A DNA stretch of 64,000 nt, from assembly GCA_024686335.1 (NCBI GenBank), contig JAILCI010000022.1, positions 1 through 64,000 of the forward strand, written 5' to 3'. Under the pieces are notes generated by a model that worked only from the letters and a program-made list of their open reading frames with translations, was not told the origin of the DNA and ran no database searches. The translations under genes were made by a program, and so were the position numbers. Positions within the stretch are counted from its first letter, which is position 1; each line of letters begins with the position of its first letter. Source of the stretch: Bacteroidales bacterium (GTDB lineage Bacteria; Bacteroidota; Bacteroidia; Bacteroidales; WCHB1-69). Shown piece after piece: positions 35,078-43,017 of this stretch.

Positions 35078-37075
35078 TTAGAATTGACTATTGATAAGGT
35101 CATCATCTGCGAGGTTAGGCAGCGTGACTTTCAAGTTCGGGTTGGCTTGCATAGCGCGTTTGATGGCGAAGAGAGCGCCGTCGTTGCGTGCCCATGCGCG
35201 GCGGGAGATGCCGTTGTTGACGTCCCAGAAGAGCATGTTGCGCAGACGTCTGTCGCTGTCTTCGGAGCCGTCGAGTACCATACCGAAGCCACCGTTGATG
35301 ACTTCGCCCCAGCCTACGCCACCGCCGTTGTGGATGCTAACCCACGTAGCACCGCGGAAACTGTCGCCGATGACATTCTGAATTGCCATGTCGGCGCAGA
35401 AGCTGGAACCATCGTAGATATTAGAGGTCTCACGGAACGGAGAGTCAGTACCTGATACATCGTGATGGTCACGGCCGAGCACGATGGGCGCACTGATTTT
35501 GCCTTCCTTGATAGCCTCGTTGAAGGCTGCCGCAATCTTGGTACGACCCTCAGCATCAGCATAGAGGATACGGGCTTGAGAGCCGACAACAAGATGGTTG
35601 GCCTTGGCTCCCTGAATCCATGTGATATTATCTTTCATCTGCTGTGAAATCTCAGCAGGAGCTGTCTCGCTTATCTTACGCAACACGTCCATAGCAAGAT
35701 GGTCGCTCATGTCCAGATCTTCCGGTTTGCCGGAGGTGCAGACCCAACGGAACGGACCGAAACCATAGTCGAAACACATCGGTCCCATGATGTCTTGCAC
35801 ATAGGAAGGATATCTGAAGGTGCCATCCTCTTTAAGAATGTCAGCGCCAGCGCGTGATGACTGCAAGAGGAATGCATTACCATAGTCGAAGAAGTACATG
35901 CCGCGAGCGGTCAGCTTGTTGATAGCGTTGACCTGGCGACGTAAGCTCTCCTCCACGGCAGCTTTGAACTTCTCAGGTTCTTCGGCCATCATGATCTTGG
36001 CGTCCTCAAAGGAGATGCCGACAGGGTAGTAACCGCCAGCCCACGGATTGTGCAGGGAGGTCTGGTCACTGCCTAAGTCCACTTGGATGTTGTGGTCTGC
36101 ACAGTATTCCCAGAGGTCTACGATGTTACCTTGGTATGCGAAGGATTTGGCAATCTTCTGTGCACGAGCCTCGTTCACCTTGACGAACAACTCGTCGAGA
36201 TTATCATGTACCTCGTCTACCCAACCTTGGTCAAAACGTTTCTGCGTAGCAGATGGGTTGATTTCTGCTGTAATGGAGACGACACCGGCGATGTTGCCAG
36301 CTTTGGGTTGAGCGCCCGACATGCCGCCCAAACCAGCGGTCACGAACAGTTTGCCACCAATCTCGCCACCAATTTTACGGGAAGCGTTCAAAACGGTGAT
36401 AGTAGTGCCGTGGACGATGCCTTGAGGTCCGATGTACATGTAGGAACCAGCGGTCATCTGTCCATATTGGGAGACTCCGAGAGCGTTCATGCGCTCCCAG
36501 TCGTCAGGCTTCGAATAGTTAGGAATGACCATACCGTTGGTGACGACCACGCGCGGAGCATCTTTATGAGACGGGAAAAGTCCTAGCGGATGACCACTGT
36601 ACATGACCAGAGTCTGTTCGTCGGTCATCTCGGAGAGATATTTCATGACTAGACGATACTGAGCCCAGTTCTGGAAGACGGCGCCATTGCCACCGTAGGT
36701 GATCAATTCGTGCGGATGCTGAGCCACTGCGGGATCCAAGTTGTTCTGAATCATCACCATAATGGCTTGAGCCTGACGGCATTTGGCTGGATATTCGTCG
36801 ATAGGACGTGCATACATCTCGTAGTCAGGACGATAGCGGTACATATATATACGACCGTAGTCGTGAAGTTCCTTGGCAAACTCCGGCGCCAGCTGTGCGT
36901 GCTGGGACGGGTCAAAATAACGGAGCGCATTGCGCAACGCCAGTTGTTTCTCTTTCTTGGTTAAGATATCTTTACGCTTAGGCGCGTGATTGACGGTTGT
37001 GTCGTAAGGTTTCGCTTGGGGTATGACAGTTGGGATACCTCTTCTAATGTCTTCTTGAAACTCTTGTAATGTCAT
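35078..37075 (-). CDS. hutU: Urocanate hydratase
   Basis: A 665-residue NAD-dependent enzyme converting urocanate to imidazolone propionate in histidine breakdown. It shows QYGQMTAGSYMYIGPQGIVHGT and FVTAGLGGMSGAQPKA, the NAD-binding core, plus GRDHHDVSGTDSPFRETS and SIHNGGGVGWGEV near the active site. It is about 100 residues longer than proteobacterial HutU, as usual for this phylum. No other hut gene (hutH, hutI or formiminotransferase) is in the window, so the pathway is either split or incomplete here. It lies 33 bases after the GH92 gene. Confidence 0.96.
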   Translation of the reverse strand: MTLQEFQEDIRRGIPTVIPQAKPYDTTVNHAPKRKDILTKKEKQLALRNALRYFDPSQHAQLAPEFAKELHDYGRIYMYRYRPDYEMYARPIDEYPAKCRQAQAIMVMIQNNLDPAVAQHPHELITYGGNGAVFQNWAQYRLVMKYLSEMTDEQTLVMYSGHPLGLFPSHKDAPRVVVTNGMVIPNYSKPDDWERMNALGVSQYGQMTAGSYMYIGPQGIVHGTTITVLNASRKIGGEIGGKLFVTAGLGGMSGAQPKAGNIAGVVSITAEINPSATQKRFDQGWVDEVHDNLDELFVKVNEARAQKIAKSFAYQGNIVDLWEYCADHNIQVDLGSDQTSLHNPWAGGYYPVGISFEDAKIMMAEEPEKFKAAVEESLRRQVNAINKLTARGMYFFDYGNAFLLQSSRAGADILKEDGTFRYPSYVQDIMGPMCFDYGFGPFRWVCTSGKPEDLDMSDHLAMDVLRKISETAPAEISQQMKDNITWIQGAKANHLVVGSQARILYADAEGRTKIAAAFNEAIKEGKISAPIVLGRDHHDVSGTDSPFRETSNIYDGSSFCADMAIQNVIGDSFRGATWVSIHNGGGVGWGEVINGGFGMVLDGSEDSDRRLRNMLFWDVNNGISRRAWARNDGALFAIKRAMQANPNLKVTLPNLADDDLINSQF

Positions 37076-37108
37076 AGCTTTTTATTGTTTATAGAAATTT
37101 AATTGTCG

Positions 37109-40048
37109 TTATTTAACCCAAATCTCGTCAACGAAGAGCCAAGCCTGCTCGCCGGCGCTGATGTGCCATGAGGGCAACTTGCCGTAGTTCAGAATCTTGA
37201 CTTTGACATAGCGGGCAGTATCATCACCGGTTACTTCGATATCTTTGAGTTGGGCCTTTTCACTTCTGGTGACGGTGTTATTCATGCGACCAAAGTGACG
37301 GTAGTTAACGCCGTCGTCAGAGACGAAAACCTCCATGCCTGTTGGGAAGAAAACCCAGGCACGCTGCTCTTCAAGACACCCGGCACCTACAGTAGAGATG
37401 TGCTTGCTGCCATGCAAATCAATGACTACCTCGCAGTTGCCGGTAAAGCCTTGCCAACCACCGATACGGTAATTGATAGGACCGCGCTCGTTGTTGATGA
37501 GACCATCGGCACCGCCATAGTAATACTGTGGATTCGGCTCGGTAATGTACTGGACAGTTTTATCTTTATGGTAGACTTTATATACTGCGGTTACGACGTG
37601 GCTGTAGCCAGTCTTATTGTTATAAGCGACAGCCTTAAGGATTGTTTTATCTGAGATGGTGATGGGCTCCGTGTATAACTTGCCTTTCTCATTGCTCGGA
37701 GTACTGCCGTCTGTGGTGTAATAGATGCGGGTGCTGTCAGCATAATTGGGATACTCGTTAGGCACATAGTTTTTAATCTCAACTTGGAAAGGCTCCGCAA
37801 AGGTGGTCTTGGTAGTGGACATATAAGGAGCCGGAGTTAACTGGTCCTTGGCTGGGATGGTCGGACATTTTTGTAATGTCACGGCATCGTTGAACCTTAG
37901 ACTCTCAGACTCATTGTCCGTCATTAAGAATTCCAGAGTGCCTCCATCACGGATTAAATCATATTTGATGAACGGGCTGGCAAGACGTTTGCCATTGTAA
38001 CGTATTTCCTTGACATAGGCTTTGTCGCTGTCTTTGGATATGTTGAAAGTCTTGCCGTTCTCCAAACGAATAGTGGCTTTGTCAAGCAACGGGAATCCTA
38101 GTGCATACTCATTGCTGCCCGGGCAAACAGGGTAGAACCCCATGGCGCTGAATATGTACCATGCAGACATCTGTCCGCAGTCCTCGTTGCCACACAAACC
38201 ATCAGGTTTGGAAGTGTAGAGCTCGGTCATAATCTGCTTGGTGTATTTTTGTGTGAGATTGTATTGGCCTATATAATCGAAAAGATAGGCGGCGTGGTGA
38301 CTAGGTTCGTTGCCGTGTGCATATTGGCCAATCATGCCCGTGATGTCTGACTGCTGGCGGCCACTGATGCCGGAAGGCGCTGTGAAGAGTGCGTTCCAAA
38401 ACATGAAAGCTTCCGTGGCTCCACCTAACATCTTGACATACTCCGGAATATCTTGCGGAACGTAGGTGGAATACTGCCAGCTGTTGGCCTCAGTGAAGTA
38501 GTTGTTGACCTCCGTTGGGTCAAATGGGGTATATCGACCTCCGTTGAGTCGACCACGCATGAAGTGGTTCTCGTCAATGATGTTTTTGTAAGCCTGAGCT
38601 CTCTTGATGAACTCATTGTAAATACTTTCATCGCCGACAGCTTTGGCATATTGGGCAATACACCAGTCGTCGTATGCGTATTCCAAATTCTTGGAGACAG
38701 ATTCGTTGTCGTCCACACCAGAGATAAACCCATACTTGGCAAATGGTGCACGGCCATGGACATTCATTCGGGCGCTCTTGACCATAGCCTCAAGGAACTC
38801 TTTCTTATCCGACTCGGGTATTATGCCTTTTTTGTAAGCATCCAAGATGACGGGAATAGAGTGGTAACCAATCATACACCAGGTCTCGTGAGAAGAGAGC
38901 TCCCAGATAGGCAACATTCCTCCTTGTTCATATTGTTTCAAGAACGTGTATAAAAAGTCGGAAGAGCGCTTTTGGTCGATGATGTTCAAAAGCGGATGAA
39001 GGGCACGGTAGGTGTCCCATAATGAGAATACTGTGTAAATGTTTTTGCCAGCATCCACCTGATGAATCTCTTGGTCCATGCCACGATAGCGGCCGTCCGC
39101 ATCTGTGTAGAGATAGGGTGATGTAAAACAGTGGTATAATGCTGTGTAGAAAACTTTCAAATACTCGGGGTTGGTGCTGGAGACTTCAATCTTGCCAAGC
39201 TCTTTGTCCCATGCTTTGATAGCCTTTTCTTTGAGTTGGTCGAAACTGTAGCTCATGATCTCCTCGCGGTTCTTCATGGCACCCTCAATGTCAACAGCGG
39301 AGATGCCGACATGCAGAGTTACACTCTTGACTCTCTTGTCAAAATAGAGGATGGCCTTGCAGTTCTCGCCGCGGACATCATGGTCGCTGACCAGTTTGTC
39401 GTTGATATAGTACTCGATACGTTGAACTGGCTCGGATGGGATGATGGAAAAGGCGCAGTATTGGTTGGGGTTCCAGGCATCAGAGCGGCGGAAACCGAAG
39501 AATTCGTTGTCACGGTGTGTGATGCCGGAAGCCAATACCTTGTCGCGATGAGTAAGATCAATGACTATACCTCTTTCGCCCTTTTTCGGGAAGGTATAAC
39601 GATGCATGGCACCGCGCTCACTAGCGGTCAACTCTACTTTGACACCATTGTCCAAAGTCACCTGATAGTATCCGGCAGCTGCTATCTCGTTGTCATGAGA
39701 AAAGGTACAGGAGTACTCTTGGTTGTTGACGGAAGCGGTCTTGTAGAAGGGCATGATAAGAATATCGCCATAGTCGCTACAACCGGTTCCACTAAGGTGA
39801 GTATGACTGAAGCCATAGATGCGGTTGTCTGTGTAGTGATAGCCGGAACAACCGTCCCATCCTTCCAGACGAGTGTCAGGACTGACTTGCACACCGCCAA
39901 AGGGTACGATGGCTCCTGGGAAGGTGTGACCATGCTCAGCGGTGCCTACCAGCGGGTTTACGTATTGTGATTGTGCGGAAACGCGAGCGGTAAACAGTGT
40001 TACCAAAGCGATAAGTGTGATGGCAATGGTTGAGAATCTTTTAATCAT
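37109..40048 (-). CDS. GH92 alpha-mannosidase
   Basis: A 979-residue exported glycoside hydrolase with a signal peptide ending RVSAQ. The GH92 core (about residues 28-730) starts VNPLVGTAEHGHTFPGA and has IYGFSHTHLSGTGCSDYGD. CGNEDCGQMSAWYIFSAMGFYP carries the catalytic acidic residues. GH92 enzymes are calcium-dependent exo-alpha-mannosidases acting on host or yeast N-glycans. The C-terminal 240 residues form a chitobiase-like beta-sandwich (YYTTDGSTPSNEKG) and a discoidin-like carbohydrate-binding domain. It has its own promoter and stands in no visible polysaccharide-utilisation locus (no SusC/SusD). Confidence 0.95.
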   Translation of the reverse strand: MIKRFSTIAITLIALVTLFTARVSAQSQYVNPLVGTAEHGHTFPGAIVPFGGVQVSPDTRLEGWDGCSGYHYTDNRIYGFSHTHLSGTGCSDYGDILIMPFYKTASVNNQEYSCTFSHDNEIAAAGYYQVTLDNGVKVELTASERGAMHRYTFPKKGERGIVIDLTHRDKVLASGITHRDNEFFGFRRSDAWNPNQYCAFSIIPSEPVQRIEYYINDKLVSDHDVRGENCKAILYFDKRVKSVTLHVGISAVDIEGAMKNREEIMSYSFDQLKEKAIKAWDKELGKIEVSSTNPEYLKVFYTALYHCFTSPYLYTDADGRYRGMDQEIHQVDAGKNIYTVFSLWDTYRALHPLLNIIDQKRSSDFLYTFLKQYEQGGMLPIWELSSHETWCMIGYHSIPVILDAYKKGIIPESDKKEFLEAMVKSARMNVHGRAPFAKYGFISGVDDNESVSKNLEYAYDDWCIAQYAKAVGDESIYNEFIKRAQAYKNIIDENHFMRGRLNGGRYTPFDPTEVNNYFTEANSWQYSTYVPQDIPEYVKMLGGATEAFMFWNALFTAPSGISGRQQSDITGMIGQYAHGNEPSHHAAYLFDYIGQYNLTQKYTKQIMTELYTSKPDGLCGNEDCGQMSAWYIFSAMGFYPVCPGSNEYALGFPLLDKATIRLENGKTFNISKDSDKAYVKEIRYNGKRLASPFIKYDLIRDGGTLEFLMTDNESESLRFNDAVTLQKCPTIPAKDQLTPAPYMSTTKTTFAEPFQVEIKNYVPNEYPNYADSTRIYYTTDGSTPSNEKGKLYTEPITISDKTILKAVAYNNKTGYSHVVTAVYKVYHKDKTVQYITEPNPQYYYGGADGLINNERGPINYRIGGWQGFTGNCEVVIDLHGSKHISTVGAGCLEEQRAWVFFPTGMEVFVSDDGVNYRHFGRMNNTVTRSEKAQLKDIEVTGDDTARYVKVKILNYGKLPSWHISAGEQAWLFVDEIWVK

Positions 40049-40091
40049 TTTGTCAAAGTTTCTATTTGTCCAATTCTAAAAAATAAAAACG

Positions 40092-40099
40092 CAAAGATA
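40092..40099 (-). promoter_or_regulatory. -7 box of the GH92 gene
   Basis: The minus strand reads TATCTTTG, 43 bases before the ATG at 40048. It may drive the whole run to 32276. Confidence 0.6.
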
Positions 40100-40188
40100 A
40101 AAAAAAATGAAATACCTGCTTCGTTTTTCAGTTCGCGGATATTTCATTTTTTTGTTGAAAATCTACCTTTTTGAAATCTTTGTAGATT
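40098..40188 (-). terminator. Terminator after the CPBP protease gene
   Basis: On the minus strand ATGAAATA and TATTTCAT (40140-40147 and 40107-40114) pair and are followed by nine T. A second small stem, AATCTAC 40160-40166 with GTAGATT 40182-40188, overlaps the CPBP stop. The T-run touches the GH92 promoter box. Confidence 0.65.
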
Positions 40189-41065
40189 AGGATTTTATGC
40201 CTTCGTCTTTCGTTTTATACATAAACACTAAACTGATGAGAGTACCTATCACGCATGTGATAATCATCGGGATTGCACCGTGAATCTGAGTGAATTTAAT
40301 ATTCTCCAGGTCGATGCCACGTCCTGACAGCGTGAAGGAAATCATAATGGTCAACGCGTTGTGGAGGAAGTGTGCCAAGATAGGCAGCCACAGGGATCGG
40401 CTCCAATAGAAGAGATATCCGAGATAAGCTCCTAACAGAAAACGTGGGATGAATCCTGCAAACTGAAGATGTATCGCACTGAAGATAAACGCTGTAATCC
40501 ATATGCCGGCATGAGGTCTTTTGGTCCATTTCGTTAGTAACGGTTGCAGTGAACCTTGGAACAGAAACTCTTCACAGACTGCAGGTATCAAACCTAAGAC
40601 GATGATGTTCAGAATAAGTGTAGAGTAGGAGTGACCTTGCATTAGTTTCTCCAATATGTCATTGGCGCTGTTCTCCATCTCTTGTAGGGCATCTGGCAGG
40701 GGGATGGCTTCATTCCATTGCCCTAATAATGCAACTAGTGGCAAGATGATGATGGAGAGTATCAGAGTGACGTTGACAAGATGGTAGGCAGGTTTACGGT
40801 CTGCCTGATTGTAGTGCCACCATTGTCGGTCTTGACAGTAGGCGAAAAGCAGAGCCGGTGCCAAGAAGGTGCCGATGGAGGTGACTGCCGTCTGTAGTTG
40901 CAATGCAACCAAAGGATGGCTGGCCTCCGTGACATTCATCGACCCGAAAAACAGCCATGTCAAAAGCATGGCCAGACCATTGGAGAAGATGAGTCCAGCG
41001 AGGAAGAACAGCGCTAGGTAGGCAAGCTGAACTCCGTGACTCTTATTGGCGAAAAAAGGCTCCAT
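40187..41065 (-). CDS. CPBP family intramembrane protease
   Basis: A 292-residue membrane protein with about eight helices and the CPBP (CAAX protease/bacteriocin-processing, Rce1-like) motifs. These are CEEFLFQGSLQPLL (the EExxxR-type motif, with Q in place of R), IFSAIHLQF (motif 2 His) and LAHFLHNALT (motif 3). Members cleave membrane-embedded or secreted peptides; the substrate here is unknown. The third motif-1 residue departs from the usual Arg. It lies nine bases after the carboxyltransferase gene and probably shares its transcript. Confidence 0.87.
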   Translation of the reverse strand: MEPFFANKSHGVQLAYLALFFLAGLIFSNGLAMLLTWLFFGSMNVTEASHPLVALQLQTAVTSIGTFLAPALLFAYCQDRQWWHYNQADRKPAYHLVNVTLILSIIILPLVALLGQWNEAIPLPDALQEMENSANDILEKLMQGHSYSTLILNIIVLGLIPAVCEEFLFQGSLQPLLTKWTKRPHAGIWITAFIFSAIHLQFAGFIPRFLLGAYLGYLFYWSRSLWLPILAHFLHNALTIMISFTLSGRGIDLENIKFTQIHGAIPMIITCVIGTLISLVFMYKTKDEGIKS

Positions 41066-41074
41066 CGTCAGGTG

Positions 41075-42862
41075 TTATTTGACAAATGCTACCACGTCGC
41101 CACGGTCTACCTTTTTACCTTGAGGAACCACCGCTTTGATAAGGTGGCCTTCGTAGTTGGAGCGAACCTCTTCATGACCGTAGTAGGTTTGGATGAAGCA
41201 TACGATATCGTTCTCTTTCAAATGGCTTCCGATAGGTTTAGGTATGGATTTCTCCTCAACGGCGAACTCCCAGAACAGTTGTCCGCTGACAGGTGCGATG
41301 ATTGGTTTAGCATCGGGCTCTTCAGCTTTCATCTTTTCGATAATCTCTTCTTGGATTACCTCGGGTAATTTCACAACCTTAACAACCTCGCGCACGTTGG
41401 ATTTTTGTTTAGCAATAGAAAGCTCTTTTTCGAAGTTTTGCTTAGCGCGTCCCTCTTTATAGTCGAGATATTGACGCTCATGCATAGCAAACTCGAAGAG
41501 CTCTTCCTCATCGGGACCTACATCCCAGCCACGTTCTTCCATTATCTTGCGATACTTGGGCAGTTCGTCCGGATAGTTGTCTTGCGGAACGCCGTCAAAG
41601 AACTCGTAGTTGTGCTCTTTAGCCAGTTCAATGATTTCGGGAGCGAGAGGGCCAGGCAGACGACCGCAGCGACCTAAGATCATATCCCACATCTTATCAT
41701 CCATCTTGGAATAACGAGGAGCACCTTGAGCTTGAGCGAGGATATTCATCAAAGCGATATTCTTCACATATTGGCTGAATGGGGTCACCAAACCGGGCGT
41801 GCCGACGCGCGGCCATACATATTGAACCTCGTCAAACAGCTTTACAAGCAGTTCGTCTTCGGAAAGCTCTTTCTTGCCGCTCTTGCGCAGTGCCAGGTTG
41901 ATAGCATCCTTGACACCCTTGAGGTCGGCCATCATGGAACCCATCATGCCGCCGGGAAGACCGCATCCGATGAGGAGGGAGGTGGAAATCTTGTTCTTCG
42001 GCTCAATGAAATATCCTAGGAAGTCGTCCATAAACTTCTGCGTTAAAGCACGAGCCTCCATATAGGCGTTCATATTGATCTCGGGCACGTCAAAGCCGTC
42101 GGCTTTCAGCATGGCCTGAACAGCGATTACGTCGGGATGAACCATACCCCAGGAGAGCGGTTCCATAGCTACATCAATGATGTCGGCACCGTTACGGCAA
42201 ACCTCCAGAACGGATGCCATGGAGAGACCGGGACCAGTATGACCGTGATATTGGATTACCAATTGCGGATATTTCTCTTTGATGGCCTTTACCAACTTGC
42301 CTAGCATGGTCGGACGACCGATGCCAGCCATATCTTTCAGACCGATCTCCTTGGCACCGTACTCCACATATTTGTCCACGATGGCCAAATAGTGCTCAAT
42401 AGTGTGCACAGGAGAGTGGGTGATACTCAGGGCAGCTTGGCTGATGAGACCGAATTCGTTGGCATATTTTATGGAGAGCTCCAAGTTTCTATGGTCGTTA
42501 AGACCGCAGAAGGAACGAACTACGTCAACGCCTTGCGCCTTTTTGACCTTGAACATCAGTCGACGAACATCGGCAGGGACGGGGTACATACGCAGACCGT
42601 TCAGCGCACGCTCCAACATCTGAGTCTGGATGCCAGCCTCACGTAACGGTTTCGTCCACTCACGAACAGCTTTGTTGGGGTTCTCACCGTACATCAGGTT
42701 CACCTGTTCGAAAGCACCGCCGTTTGTCTCCACACGGGCGAAACAACCCATCTTGACGATGACGGGAGCTATCTCAGTTAATTGATCAACACGCGGCTGG
42801 TATTTACCTGAGGATTGCCACATGTCGCGATATACCAAACAGAATCTAATTTTTTTGCTCAT
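41075..42862 (-). CDS. Carboxyltransferase (oxaloacetate decarboxylase alpha/PycB-like)
   Basis: A 595-residue protein. Residues about 1-300 form the TIM-barrel carboxyltransferase domain of pyruvate carboxylase/oxaloacetate decarboxylase alpha (YRDMWQSSGKYQ, AGIGRPTMLGKL, YHGHTGPGLSM), with conserved metal-site residues. A helical domain spans about 300-500. Residues 519-595 look like a biotinyl domain (PIIAPVSGQLFWEF, ending GKKVDRGDVVAFVK), but the biotin-attachment motif AMKM is replaced by TYYG (559-562), with no lysine. The enzyme must either use a separate biotin carrier or act without biotin. I start at the ATG at 42862 because an upstream TTG at 42931 lies inside the promoter box. 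Confidence 0.85.
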   Translation of the reverse strand: MSKKIRFCLVYRDMWQSSGKYQPRVDQLTEIAPVIVKMGCFARVETNGGAFEQVNLMYGENPNKAVREWTKPLREAGIQTQMLERALNGLRMYPVPADVRRLMFKVKKAQGVDVVRSFCGLNDHRNLELSIKYANEFGLISQAALSITHSPVHTIEHYLAIVDKYVEYGAKEIGLKDMAGIGRPTMLGKLVKAIKEKYPQLVIQYHGHTGPGLSMASVLEVCRNGADIIDVAMEPLSWGMVHPDVIAVQAMLKADGFDVPEINMNAYMEARALTQKFMDDFLGYFIEPKNKISTSLLIGCGLPGGMMGSMMADLKGVKDAINLALRKSGKKELSEDELLVKLFDEVQYVWPRVGTPGLVTPFSQYVKNIALMNILAQAQGAPRYSKMDDKMWDMILGRCGRLPGPLAPEIIELAKEHNYEFFDGVPQDNYPDELPKYRKIMEERGWDVGPDEEELFEFAMHERQYLDYKEGRAKQNFEKELSIAKQKSNVREVVKVVKLPEVIQEEIIEKMKAEEPDAKPIIAPVSGQLFWEFAVEEKSIPKPIGSHLKENDIVCFIQTYYGHEEVRSNYEGHLIKAVVPQGKKVDRGDVVAFVK

Positions 42863-42928
42863 ATTATTTTTAATTTGCTTTGTTTTAGATAGATAGAGTA
42901 TTATTTTAGACGCTTCTAGAAAAGCGTG

Positions 42929-42936
42929 CAAATATA
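42929..42936 (-). promoter_or_regulatory. -7 box of the carboxyltransferase gene
   Basis: The minus strand reads TATATTTG, 66 bases before the ATG at 42862. Confidence 0.6.
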
Positions 42937-42982
42937 CTAAAAATAGTTGAATTGTGGGGTGAGATTCAGCGAATAGTTATTC

Positions 42983-43016
42983 CTCTCTTTTTGATGATAA
43001 AAAGAATGAAAGAGAG
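42983..43016 (-). terminator. Hairpin after the BamA-like gene
   Basis: CTCTCTTT (42983-42990) pairs with AAAGAGAG (43009-43016), just after the stop at 43018 on the minus strand. The T-run is short, so this is a moderate call. Confidence 0.45.
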
Positions 43017-43017
43017 A

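Noticed and set aside
39236-39970. A 244-codon open frame on the plus strand
   Set aside because: It is antisense to the GH92 gene, with no promoter or recognisable domain.
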